From contig ML681992.1 of NCBI GenBank assembly GCA_007922195.1, forward strand, positions 44,399,396-44,463,395: 64,000 nucleotides of DNA, in the 5' to 3' direction. This DNA is from Podocnemis expansa (lineage: Eukaryota; Chordata; Testudines; Podocnemididae). This document shows, piece after piece, positions 21,996-33,873 of the stretch. Under the pieces are notes generated by a model. The model did no database searches. It saw nothing but the letters and a program-made list of their open reading frames with translations, and was not told the DNA's origin. How positions within the stretch are numbered: position 1 is the stretch's first letter; each line of letters begins with the position of its first letter. A program made the translations under genes and the position numbers.

Positions 21996-22125
21996 CTTGG
22001 GGATGGAGGCCCACCTGCCAAAAGTAATTTTCTCCATTTGTCTCCTAAGCAGCCATTCTTCTAGCTTTTCTCCAGAATGCACATGCAAGTGCAAAGGGTA
22101 TTAGAGGAATGCCCTATGTAAACAA

Positions 22126-22335
22126 GTGCCAAAGGGGCAGCCATGTTAGTCTATTTCAGTAAAACAAACAAGGAGTCCTGTGGCACTTAAAGACTAACAA
22201 ACATATTCATATGCATGAGCCTTCATGGGAGAAAATCCCACTTTGTCTGATGAAGTGAGATTTTCTCCCACAAAAACTGAGGCAATAAATAAATTTGGTA
22301 GTCTTTAAGTGCCACAGGACTCCTTGTTTGTTTTT
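22126..22335. mobile_element. Short twin-tailed PLE (PLE-6)
   Basis: Two opposed PLE 3' tails joined in the 'ccactttgtctgatgaagtg' zone. 12-bp TSD with one mismatch, ctatgtaaacaa (22114-22125) and ctatgtaagcaa (22336-22347). Confidence 0.85.
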
Positions 22336-22347
22336 CTATGTAAGCAA

Positions 22348-23159
22348 TTAATGCATGAGACACCAGTAGATGGCACTGAAGAATACTTTGCATAGTTCCT
22401 GGCTTTGTGGGCTTGGCAAATCTTGTAGTACCCTACCAATGGGCTCTTCTGCACAACTCTTTGCTTAGAACAGAACAGGGGGATCTGAGCCAAAGGCAAC
22501 CCTTTGCTTCCTGGGAACCAGGACTGTCCCTTCACTTTGTCCCAAACATGTATTCAGGAGCAGAAGGCTAGCAACAAGGCACTGTAAATGAAACAAAAGA
22601 CATCAGTGAAAGTACCTGTCCTGTTGGGGAAATTGAACAGGGTCTGCCCATATCTCACCCCCATCTGGTGGGAGAGAAAAAGGGGAGAGTCCTTGCTCCA
22701 CTGCCAGTTAGCTGTCTCCTGAGCCTAGGGCCAAGAAATCCAATTGCTCCACTTGTCACTAGTCTGGTGCTCCTCCTAGCCACTCTAGGGATTAGCTCTG
22801 AGAGGCTGATGCCCTTTCCGAGGGTTGCAGACTGACTCTGTCTCTCTGACCTGCAGTCCCTTTCTCTTTCCAGGAACATCTGCGTCCTCTTCATGACTCA
22901 GCCCTCCTGCCAGATCACCCAGTGCTCCCCCTTTCCAGGATGTATCTTCCTCAAAGCTTCTTCCCAGGGAATAACTGCTGTCCCAGTCTGTTGCCAGCTT
23001 CCTGGCTTTATAGACCCCTTTTTTTGCCCAGCTAAGCCCACTTGCAGTCAACTCCCTGCTCCCTGGCTCTTCCTCCATACGCAGCCTGCAGCATTAATAG
23101 GCCACCTTGTCCCTCACTAGGCTGGTGTGGGGTGGACACCCCACCTCAGGCACATTCAC
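22348..23159. other. Unique DNA
   Basis: No gene recognised. A small palindrome 'gtggggtggacaccccac' lies near 23127-23144. Frames on both strands lack recognisable domains. Confidence 0.35.
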
Positions 23160-24050
23160 TGCTTATTGTGATGGATAGACAATATTCTGCAACATCCTGT
23201 CTGTGACTCATAGCAGTTACTTTGATGGCTGCCCCTCCCGGGCCATCATTATGTGTGAAGTGAACAATGGCTCCTTCACCTTAACTAGATGGCCCCCTTG
23301 AACTCAACTGGATGGCCATTACCACCCTGGGGGCCCATTGTTTTGCAGGGCTTGGTGTAGGTGGGCTCTGCCTAACTGCAAGGTTCTGCAGGGCATGACT
23401 CATACCCCCATTGTTCCCCGCATTCCCTGTAATCAGGGAAAGGCGGGAAATAGTCTTTAAAAGCTGAGGTTCTGGGGTGCTCAGGCAGGACGGTTTTCAA
23501 CATCTCTCCTGGCCTGATCAACCAGAAGCTGCCTCCTCCGCTCACCAGTTCCCCCTAGAGCGTATCCACGAGTTACTGCCGGCCGATTACGAGTCTCCTC
23601 CAGCCTGTAATGCTGTTACCCGTGCTGCTAGGAGTGGTAAGAGTCTGCCCTGCAACCTCTCTCTAAGAAAAAAGTTATTCTATTTTTTTAGGGCTGCTTT
23701 AAAACTGCTTTCCCCAGCTTTACAGGCTTGCGTGTGTACCTTTCTGTTTGCTTGCAGCTCCAGTTTGTGTTAGGAGCTCCCCGTGTCTGTAATTGCTTCT
23801 TGCTACTTTGTATCACCCAGTGTCTCTCTTTTCCTCCTGGGTTGTTTGAACTTGCTTTAAGAGTATTGTGTTTTGCAACATTGTATAAAGTTAATTGGTA
23901 GCCTTAGAAGTCTTAAGTTAGCTGTTAAGATTGTTTCCTTTAGTTCCGAGCCTTTAGAATTGTTTGGTTAAGTTGCCTTTGCCCTCCCCTCTGTAACCTC
24001 CCCAACTTAAATAAACCTTTTTCTCTTTAACTTTCCTTGCTCCCTCTTCA
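23160..24050 (+). other. Possible LTR-like or transcribed leader sequence
   Basis: Starts with TG (tgtgatgg), has a TATA-like tttaaaag near 23457, a leader with a possible splice donor at 23635-23643 (agtggtaagag), then AATAAA at about 24010 and a T/C-rich end near CA at about 24050. That order resembles U3-R-U5 of a long terminal repeat. No second copy, primer site or retroviral gene is recognised, so a host promoter or leader is equally possible. Confidence 0.25.
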
Positions 24051-24084
24051 TTTCTGGCATCCCCGGTGCGCTTCAACTTTCCTT

Positions 24085-24560
24085 CTGTCCCTGTGGCTCC
24101 CCGCTCCCGAGCCGCTCTCCCCGCCCCGCTACCCTTGCGGCTCTCTGCGGCTCCCGAGCCGCTCCCGCGGCCGCCGCCGGGTCCCCCGATCCCCGCCGGA
24201 CTCTCTAGGGGCCCCGCCGCTTTTCCCCCGGCTCCCGCGGCAGCCCGCCAGCCGTCCCCGTCCTCCGCCGCTTCCTGCGGCTCCCGGCTCCCGAGCCGCT
24301 CCTACGGGCGCCCTTCCTGCCCCGGCTGCCAGCCGATCTTCCCCCCTTCCTGCCCCCGGCTCCTGAGCCGCTCCCGTATCTGCCGCTTTCCTGCGGCTTC
24401 CCGCGGGCTCCCCGCCCTTGCTGCGGCTCCTCCGCCGCTTTCCGCGGCACCCCGGGTCCCAGCCGCTTTTCTGCGGCGTGCCCGGCTCTCCAGCGGCGCT
24501 CCCGCTTTCTTTGCGGCTCCCGAGCCGCTCCCGCGGCCACCGCTGCTTCCCCTGAACTTC
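24085..24560 (+). repeat. GC-rich degenerate repeat of 'ggctcccgagccgctcc'
   Basis: The motif ggctcccgagccgctc recurs at about 24103, 24148, 24283, 24358 and 24516 with variants, separated by GC-rich filler such as gccgcttt(c/t)ctgcggc. Frames over it are Pro/Ala/Arg-rich and probably not protein. It is strongly CpG-rich compared with its surroundings. Confidence 0.55.
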
Positions 24561-27500
24561 TGCCTTCCCGGCCGGCCCCTTCCCCCGAACCCCTCCTGCC
24601 TTCCTTTACCATTTTCCCCTCCTCTGCCTCCTTCACAAACCCCAGAATCCCCTTTCAGCCCCTCCTGCTTCTCCCCATTGCCCGCACTCCCACCCACCTA
24701 CAGCCCCTCTCCTGCCTCTGTCCCCTTACCCCAACCCCCAAGCACCTCCTCACCCTGCTGCCTTTCGACACCCCCCCCCACTTGCCTTTACTCCTCTTCA
24801 GGCCCCAGTTTCCCTGCTACTTATCTTCTCTGCCACTGCGGCACACTAATCTGCATTGTACCCCCCCCCTTTTCCTATAGTGTGTTAACGTAGCCTTTAG
24901 GTTATAGTGAGTAGGGCTATAGTGTTAGTAGGTTAGTTGAAGAACCCCATTGTTCCCCAACCTGTCCCCGCTCCCGAAAGTCAGGTACCCCCCAACACTT
25001 TACAGAAACCACTGTGACAAACACCGACCACTGCTCACCTTACCCTATACTCATTTTAATAAAGTGTACCCCAGATCCACCCCGTACCCCACGGGTGCAG
25101 TGGTTGCCCCCCAAGATCCTCAAATCTTCGAACCTGCTGGCAGGGTCACATCCCAGACAAACCTTATGGAAGTCAGAGAACTTTACAGAATAAGCTAAAC
25201 CTTATTAAATTAGGTTTAATACCTTTGGATTCCATTGTATTAAAAATGCGATGGGGTGCGTGTGTTGTTGTGGATTTTTATGGCAGTTCTCTATGAGGTA
25301 GTAGATGCTAATGTAATCCCTTCAGCTACCAGCTGCTCTGAAGTCACCCCCAGGCGAGATCCACCTACACTAGTTCAAACTCGATTCTCCAGGGATTAAC
25401 ACAGAAAGAAGTTTTGGCTAAGTAGCCTGGCTTCAGTGCCTTCTCCCTGATCCAGCAAATGAACAGAGACCCTAATCCTTAGAGAAGGATTGGAAGAACT
25501 TGGCCTACTGAGGCCCCTATCACTGTGCAGAGCTGCAACTATGCATTTCAGTGCCCAGGGCACATTCTTCTCAGAACACGCCCCTTACAATGAGTGACAC
25601 CCTTTGACAGAGCGGCTCAATGGAGCCGTTCTGGGGCACCTAGCGCAAAGCCCCATTCACTCCACCATTGTTACGGCCCTGTGACTGTGTGTGTGTGTTC
25701 TGAGCTGAAACTGTGATGAACTCGAAAGCACAAAGGAGCCCCTTGGGTAGGATGTTGCAGAATTGTTCCTGCCAGGGCCCATGTTAGAGCTGAGGTGATC
25801 TCTGATAAGCTTATTTGCATAGATGGGTGCATGTTCTTTTATTGTTTTGAGTATGTTTTCTCTGTCGTGCTTTTTCCTTAAGGATAACATAGGCTTTCAT
25901 AAACTAAAGTTATATGGCGTTAAACTGTTTATGGGCTCTGAAGAGGAAGCAGGCAGATGTGCTTGGGTAGCCAGTACCCTGCTGGAGCTAACACAGTGAA
26001 GGCCAGGAACTGTGAAGCCTGAAAATAATCCCAGTCAGAAGAGGTGGCTCTCTACCCAGAAAAGCAATGGCTAGGAAGTTGGAACCATGAGACCGGGCAC
26101 GCCCTTGCTGAACCCTTTAGGGGAAATATTGGAAAAGTTGTCTTGAATTATGACCCCTTCCACTTGGGAGCTTAAATTGTTATGGAATCCCTAGGATGGG
26201 ACAGAGTTTTCCAGCAGAGTTCCAGGTTTGTCTGAACATGAAATTCCAAGTAAAACTGCTGGGAGAGGACCCCAGTCAACACAACCCATAGACTTCAGAT
26301 TTTAAAACCAACATGCAAGTATCAGACAGCTCCATGCTATGGTTGCACGCCCCTGCTACACTCACTTTGGAGCACCAGATGATGGGGATTGAACTACAGA
26401 ACACTTATATAGAACTATATGCAGACTGCAAAGTGCCAGACATGCTTTGCCTGTAATCACAAAGCAATTTAAAGCAGAACCTCCCCAAAGTTTTAAAGTA
26501 TTTGGGTTTGGTGTCTCAGTTCATGACCACTCTGGAGATGGGCCGAAGGCACAGCCTTCAGTGCCATGTTTCCCAGAGTTTGGGTTTGGCTCTGCGGTTC
26601 CTGTTCAGGCCCATCTGTAAATATATCGCAACACTCATAAAGGAGAGACACGCTGTCATAAGCACTGCTTCCAACCCTGCTGTTGCTGAAAACTTCTCAC
26701 ACAGTCACAGGCAGGCTGGGTAATGCTTATTGGTCATTCTTTCATGCTGTGTGGGATGGAGCATGAACTGCCACATAATCACAGGGATTTTTGAGGTTGA
26801 TAACTTCTCTTGGAGAATCAGCACTTTCAAGTTGACCCTTACCTGAAGGCACATCACAGATTTAACTGGAAATCTCCATTCACTTTCCTGCTAACTCCTT
26901 CCACATCACAGTTCCAGCTGCACACCGCTTCATGCTCCTATAGGTCTGAACATGGTCACCCTTGCAGCTTGTGTGGTGCAAGAGTTGGGGATGACAAAAA
27001 GCTGAATATTTGGCTGAGCATCCAGGAGCTCTATTCACACAACTTTCTGGAGGACTCCTGATTTGTTCAAATCATCTCTGATCGTTGGGCCAGACCTCGC
27101 ACAAAAAGAGACAGCTGTCACTGACTTGAATGGAAGAAGTGTGGTTGAATTTGGGCAATAAAAGTCACAGCTGTAAAAGATTACCAAACTGCCCGGGCAG
27201 GATTATGATATGCAACACAGAATTGTATTTGATGTAAGCATGTTTTGCACATGGGGCCAGATTGTTCTTTAAATTCTGATGAAAACTCTCTCACAGAGAC
27301 AGAACTGCTCACAGTTTAAAGGACGCTTCTCATACTTTCCTAGAAGGTTACATGTGGATTAGTCACCTGTAAAAATATTCCACCATGCACATATGTATGA
27401 CACAAACAGAAATAGCTGTGTTACTGAACAAAGCGTGCTGTGCTGACGTTACTGCGATTCTAGACTTCACTGGTCATTAATCCCTTCCAACATCAAAGTA

Positions 27501-28310
27501 AACATCAGTGTCTTTATCTGAGGAAATAAAAATGCAACAGAATGTGTTTAACTCATGAGCTAAGGTAAAGGACTGTCCTCAATTATAAAGTATAAGAGAC
27601 ACATATATTTAAAGAAAATACAGTTTTAGATTATGGGAAATCCAGAAGGGACAATGTCTCATAGTAATAAAAGACATTATAAAACTGAATTACAGTTCAA
27701 GCTGGTGTTACATTATGCAAAGAGACAAGTAGGCAGTAAACTATAGCAATACACTTTGTTCGCCAAAGCTAGAACAGGCCTACAGGCTCCTTTTAAAGTA
27801 AACTTTAATAGTGCCTGACACAAAGTGAGTAATCTAAAATAATGAGTGACCGTAAAACACGGGTCTATGTAATAGTTAATATCCTATGTGCTAATCTTCA
27901 TAAGGCATTTTCTCAAACAATCAGAATACTGTGCCATTAAGCTCTTCATTTCACATTGTAACTCCCTTACCTTATTTCCTTTGCAAGGCATATAGTTTGC
28001 TCAAAAAACTACCTCCGGACTGTCAGCAAAGAAATACCTTGTGGTATCTCACTAACACAGCAGGGATCTTTTTCAGTGGCTTGTTTAAATTGTCTAATTT
28101 TTTTTTCCTTCAAAGGTAATGGAGAAAAAATTGCCAGCAATAACAAAACCAGAATTATTTCTTCCTTCATTATCTAAACCTTCCAGGCATTGATCAGCAT
28201 TCTGTTTCATCTACAGCTACATATTTTCCTCCTTATTCTCCTTTCTAACCTATCCAGGTTCTTATATTTGCACCCATTGCTGTTCTTTCACAATTCCCAA
28301 ATGACCTGCT
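24561..28310. other. Mostly unique DNA
   Basis: A C-rich stretch continues to about 24870, then ordinary AT-rich sequence. No exon, RNA gene or confident repeat is recognised. Short traces of old SINE-like text occur (for example near 27113-27175) but are too decayed to name. Confidence 0.35.
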
Positions 28311-30470
28311 ACATCCATAGATTCTAAGGTTAGAAGGAACACCACTGTGATCATTTAGAGCGTGGGCTACACAGAACTCTCCCAAAATAATTCCTAGAAC
28401 ATGTCTTTTGGAAAACCATCATTTAAAAATGGTCATTGATGGGGAATCTACCCCAATCCTTGCTGAATGTTCCAATGTTTAATTGCTCTCATGGTTAAAA
28501 ATATTCCAAAGGGGCCGCTGTGTTAGTCTAGTGCAGTAAAACAAACAAGGAGTCCTGTGACACTTAAAGAGTAACAGATTTATTTACTTCATGAGCTTTT
28601 GTGGGCGACAATCTCACTTCGTCAGACACTTTGAAGAAGTGTCTGCAAAGCATCTGCTGAAGTGGGATTGTCTCCCACGAAAGCTCATGCAATAGATACA
28701 TTTGTTAGTCTTTAAGTGCCACAGGACTCCTTGTTTGTTTTATGGTTAAAAATGTAGGCCTTATTTCCAGTCTGTTTGTCTAGTTTCAACTCCCAGCCAT
28801 TGGTTTGTGTTCTACCTTGCTCTGCTAGATTGTAGAGTCCGTTATCAAATAGTTGTATCTTATGTAGGTACTGTCAGACTGTAATCTACGACTGAGCTCC
28901 TTCAGTCTCTCACTATAAGGCATGTTTTCTAATTTCTTCATCATTTTCGTGGTTCTTCTGAACCCAGAATTCCATTAGCTATTTGGCCAAAATGTCACAG
29001 TGGGAGTCCGCGGTCAGCTGACTACCCACCCCTGCCCCCCGTATCTTTTTCAGAGCCACTGTTTACCAGAACAGAGTTCCCCATCCTGTAAGTACAGCCC
29101 AGATTCTTTGTTCCTTGATGTATACAATTCCATTTACCCATCTTAAAACACATACTGTTTGCTTGCAATCAGTTTCCTAAGTGATTCAAATCTCTCTGAA
29201 TCAGTGACCTCTCCTCTTCATCAATTTTTACCTAATTTTTGTGTCATCTGCCAACTTAGTTAGTGATGAGTTTATGTTTTATTCTAGGTCACTGATAAAA
29301 ATATTAAAAAACATAGGGCCAGAAACAATCCTTGTGGCACCCCACTGGAAATACAGTTGTTTGATGATGAGTCCCTGTTTAGTTATATTTTGATACCATC
29401 CCTTAAGCATTTAAAAATCCTTTTAATGTGCAACATGTTAATTTCATAGTCTTCTGTTCTTTTAATGAAAGTGTGTGGTCCCAAGTCAAACACCTTACAG
29501 AAGTTTAACGTACTATGTCAGCACTGGTGGCTTTATCACTGAACTTGTAATCCCATGGAAAAAAGATACCAAGATAGTTTGAGAAAATCTATTTTCCATA
29601 AATTCATGCTGATTTTATTAATTACATTATCCTCCTTTAATTCTTTATTAATTGAGTCCCACACCAGCTGCAACATTATCTTGCCTGCATCAGGTTGATA
29701 GGCCTGTAATTATGCGAGCCATCCTGTTTTTTCCTATTTAAAGTTTGGGACACCATTAGCTTCCGTCTAGCTTCTGTAGCTTCCCCAGTGCTCCAAGACT
29801 GAATGAAACAAAATCAACATTAATGGTCCAATGAGCTTCTCACCCAGCGCTTTCAAAACACTTGAATGCAGGTTGTCTGGACCTGTTCATTTAAAAATGT
29901 CTAACTTTAGTAGCTTCAGTTTCACATCCTCATGATATACCAATGGAATAAAAAGAATGTTAACATCACTGAAAGATAAAATTTTCATCTGTTTTTTTCC
30001 CCAAACATAGAAAAGAAATATTTATTCAACACTTCAACCTTTTCTGCATTACTTATTAATAATTCTACCATTTCTATCTAGCAGGGTCAGAATTGTTTGT
30101 GTTCTTAATACATTTGAAAAACTTCTTATTGTCCTGAGTACAGCTGGTCACAGATTTTGCCTTGTGTCCCTTATCAATTTTCTACTATTGTTGACTTATA
30201 TTCATTACTATTAACTCCTCTTTCTTCTATTTATTTTCTATAGCTGCCTTCAATTCCCTACTAAACAGGTCAGTGAACTCACCTGGTTTGCTTTCTGATG
30301 AATAAAAGAAATCCTTATTATTCTTTTGAATTACATACTTTCAGCTTCTACTAAATAACTAAGTTTGCTATTAAAAGGGACAATGCCAGTTAGTTTAGAA
30401 AAGATAATTTTCTATGTAGTTGTACCCAAACCTGATGTGTATAAAAGTGTTCATCTGGGTTTTTTTTTAT
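28311..30470 (-). mobile_element. Old L3/CR1-like LINE, antisense
   Basis: The minus strand is a decayed CR1-clade LINE. The 3' end lies at the left (catagattctaaggttagaa and ttgctgaatgttccaatg regions) and the decayed reverse-transcriptase region to the right (for example the antisense of a 'ccacaccagctgcaac' segment). All frames are broken. It is interrupted by PLE-7 at 28503-28741, so it is older than that PLE. The right boundary is approximate. Confidence 0.65.
28503..28741. mobile_element. Short twin-tailed PLE (PLE-7) inside the L3-like LINE
   Basis: Opposed PLE 3' tails with a perfect 12-bp TSD, atggttaaaaat (28491-28502 and 28742-28753). The two LINE flanks join into continuous L3-like sequence when it is removed. 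Confidence 0.9.
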
Positions 30471-30494
30471 ATGCAAAGGTGTCTTTAAGACTGT

Positions 30495-30738
30495 AGCAGT
30501 GCATGGGATTCTTCCATCCTAGGTGCAGGACTCTGCACTTGTCCTTGTTGAACCTCATCAGATTACTTTTGACCCACTACTCTAATTTGTCTAGGTTGCT
30601 CTGTATCCTATCCATATCACTACCTGCCAGCATATCTGCAACATCCCTCAGCTTAGTATTGTCTGTGACTTTGCTTAGGGTGCCATCCTTCTTCATTTTT
30701 CAGATCAGTAATGAAGATGTTGAACAAACTGGCCCCAT
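30495..30738 (-). mobile_element. CR1 fragment, inverted reverse-transcriptase segment
   Basis: The minus strand translates as SLFNIFITDL, then a decayed active-site region (SKVTDNTKL in place of SKFADDTKL), [22 protein letters not shown] and KNPMHCYR, aligning with the intact CR1 at about 62560-62790. The catalytic Asp pair is changed. The orientation switches to plus at its right edge. Confidence 0.7.
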
Positions 30739-30741
30739 CAA

Positions 30742-31140
30742 AGAATCCATTCTGAAACACTCAGAGGAAACCACTTCTAACCTTCCCTATCCTCTCTTGC
30801 CACCCTTGCCCTGCTACCCCTACCATCCTACATAGCAGATTTCCCAAAAAAGTGTGCCATGTGCTATGAATATTCATGAGTTAATTTGAATATTCATGAG
30901 TTTATAATAGGGGCGTGCCCTGACATAATTGAAGGCATCAAGGTGTGCCACAGCAGAGAAAAGGTTAGGAACCACTGACCTAGGGAGGTGGTGGAATCTC
31001 CATCTTTGGAAACATTTAAGGCCCAGTTAGACAAATCTCTGGCTGGGGTGATTTAGTGCAAGTGGTCCTGCTTTTAGCTGGAGGTTGGACTAGATGACCT
31101 CGTGAGGTCCCTTCTAACCATATGATTCTATGATTTTATG
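30742..31140 (+). mobile_element. CR1 fragments on plus, with a hAT remnant between
   Basis: 30742-30776 matches the CR1 '[10 protein letters not shown]' coding segment at about 62199. 30975-31140 is a CR1 3' end with 'gactagatgacctcgtgagg' and a gattctatgatt tail. Between them, 30845-30974 ends 'aaggttaggaaccactg', a hAT right terminus whose left end is missing. Confidence 0.6.
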
Positions 31141-32622
31141 AAATGCAAGGTAAATTAAATCAACACGACCTTCAGCATAACACATCTTCAACATCTTGAT
31201 TATTAAGGTGGTGCAACGAGTTGCCAAGTCAGCTCATTAGAAATGACATTCGGCTGGTTTGTGTAGCTTCATGTAGTTGTTTTCGGACAGAGGTGACCCA
31301 TGAGCTTTTCCTTTTGTGTCTTGAAGTCTGCTTTTATATGTCTCCTTGGCCAGTGCCCCACAGTACTTTTTGCCTCATACCCCACCTTGCATCATGATAT
31401 TTTTTTGGACAAAAACTGTGCCCGTGCTTATTTCATGATTTTATTGTTGCAGTTGTTGGGAGCCAATCATGCTTATTTGGGGTGTGCATATTACCCCATC
31501 ACAGGTGACTGGGTCTCTGGAGGGTGGGGTTTCTGGAGCCAAGAATGCTGACTATTTCTTTGTCTCTGAAGCCTATTACCAGAAAGCTCTCACTAGCCTT
31601 GGAGACAGGCATAACGCAGGCTACAATAAAGCCTTGAATTTTAGAGGAGTTAAGTTGTAAGACATTCTGGATCTGAGTATTGAAATGAGGGACCTTGGGT
31701 GCAAAAACTGGGGAAGCTGCTGCCTTCCCTCTTCCTCTGCTGCCCAGAAAGGTTATCTTGCTACATTACCCAATTTGTGGAATGAATAAAGTTGCAGCTG
31801 CTTAGCCAAAATCCAGGTGTCTGCTTCTATTCCTGTCACCCCCTGCCTTTCACATGGCATGTGCAAAAGCCACTCTGTTTCAAAAGACTTTGTCACATCA
31901 TACTATAATTAACTCTTTTCGCCAAAGTGGTTAGCTAATATCTGAGATCTTGTGACTGGTTAAAAAATGGAAATGAAAATTTCTAAGCAGAAACTTGAAC
32001 TGTTCTTTTCCAAATAGTGGAAACACTGTTCTTCATTAAAATGTGTTTTTAAATTTTCCTCTCTAAATGAAATTTCACTGAAGTTGACACCCATCCATGA
32101 AACTTTTGTTTTTGACAAATTGGCATTGTCTGATGAAAAAGCGTTCTGACAGAAAATTTATGACCAGCCATAATTCCAAAACTTGGCAGAAAGGAGTAAA
32201 TCAGGCAGAAAGGGGAATGAACATTGTTTCTTTGGATGACCCTTGGAATGGCATTTCTCAGAGCAGATAAGATCAGTTAATTTCTAATTTGAAGGATTTT
32301 TGCTTATGCCATATTTGAGCAGACATAAGCAACCAATGAAACTTCAGAATTTGGAAACACCAGTCCGTGTGATTTAAAACCCCCAATTAGTTTACCCAAG
32401 TGTGTCTGCCAAAGCCCTTACTGTACTATATTTACAAGCGGGAAGTCAAAAACCTAGTTAAAATGAAAAATAGGCTACAAAGATAGAAAAAAAGTCTCAC
32501 TCAAGCTCAGTTAAAGTGAATGGTTGTATCCAAAACATGCACACTGCAAAACTGAAGAAAGAATGTCCCTAGTGAAAGATGCATTATACAAGACTTGTCA
32601 GAGCGTTAGCCACCACTGACTC
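31141..32622. other. Unassigned DNA with AATAAA-containing segment
   Basis: 31300-31800 holds moderately open frames and a 'gaatgaataaagttgcagctgc' end near 31780. I could not assign a protein or family. It might be a decayed retrocopy or a repeat. The rest is AT-rich unique sequence. Confidence 0.3.
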
Positions 32623-32625
32623 TAC

Positions 32626-33101
32626 GGCTATGTCCACACACACGGTTAAATCGATTTTACTTATATTGATTTAATAAAATTGATATAAAAATCATTAAAT
32701 CGATATAAATTAAATCAATTTAACAGGTCTACACCAAAAAACCCCAAATCAAAATAGCATGTGCAGACTCAGGACTTGCTATTTCGATTCAGGAAAGGGG
32801 CAGCATGAGAGGTGTGACAACATGGCCCCTCACTGGGCCATGACCCCACCCAATAGATAGAAAAAGGAAAGCACCTGGGAAGGAGAAGGGCAAAAAGTGG
32901 TAAATCGATTTAACAGTTAAATTGAAATAACATGTCTGCACCGTGTTATTTTGAAATAACAATTTTGATTTAACTGTCATATCGATATAATACTAGGGAG
33001 CTCCTCATTTCGAAATAAGGGAACGTTGTGTGGACCTACCATTTTTTTAAATCAAAATAACCAGCGTTATTTCAATTTAAACAGTATGTGTGGACATACC
33101 C
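32626..33101. mobile_element. Harbinger-type MITE
   Basis: 476 bp. Ends GGCTATGTCCACACAC and, inverted, GGGTATGTCCACACAT. TSD tac (32623-32625 and 33102-33104). Rich in atcgat/aaatcgat motifs plus a few ttcgaaa sites. No coding capacity. Confidence 0.8.
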
Positions 33102-33104
33102 TAC

Positions 33105-33473
33105 ATTTTCAGCTGACTGAGTACAGGCAGTCATTGGAAGAATGAAGGAAGAGTCTGATGCTGCCTAAAACTTGTGAATAAGCAGCCAGGTAGCAGTGGA
33201 TACGGTATTAGCACCATCAGGTTTATTCTCCTTGTAGCTTACATGGAGCATGTCAGAAAGGCTCAACATCAGATGTTTGGTGCCATTCAACATAAGACTG
33301 GGAGCAACTCTGAGCAAAGAACCAAAACATCATCATCTGAGAACCTGAGCTTAGTTAAATCTGTATGTCCTGCAACAATTTGGTAAAGGTGAATAACAGC
33401 AGAAAGGTTATAATTAATAACTTAAACCATTTGAGCTGAAGAATGAACCATTGGAAGATACATTATCAGGAAT
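33105..33473. other. Unique DNA before gap
   Basis: No gene or repeat recognised. Confidence 0.35.
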
Positions 33474-33873
33474 NNNNNNNNNNNNNNNNNNNNNNNNNNN
33501 NNNNNNNNNNNNNNNNNNNNNNNNNNNNNNNNNNNNNNNNNNNNNNNNNNNNNNNNNNNNNNNNNNNNNNNNNNNNNNNNNNNNNNNNNNNNNNNNNNNN
33601 NNNNNNNNNNNNNNNNNNNNNNNNNNNNNNNNNNNNNNNNNNNNNNNNNNNNNNNNNNNNNNNNNNNNNNNNNNNNNNNNNNNNNNNNNNNNNNNNNNNN
33701 NNNNNNNNNNNNNNNNNNNNNNNNNNNNNNNNNNNNNNNNNNNNNNNNNNNNNNNNNNNNNNNNNNNNNNNNNNNNNNNNNNNNNNNNNNNNNNNNNNNN
33801 NNNNNNNNNNNNNNNNNNNNNNNNNNNNNNNNNNNNNNNNNNNNNNNNNNNNNNNNNNNNNNNNNNNNNNNNN
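33474..33873. other. Assembly gap (400 N)
   Basis: 400 undetermined bases. The length equals the second gap, so it may be a nominal size. Frames crossing it are not evidence of genes. Confidence 0.95.

Noticed and set aside
24066..24893. 275-codon Pro/Ala/Arg-rich frame
   Set aside because: Low complexity over a GC-rich degenerate repeat, open in overlapping frames and on the opposite strand as well.
31300..31660. Possible host exon or retrocopy
   Set aside because: Frames are short, change phase, and match no family I can name; kept only as unassigned DNA.
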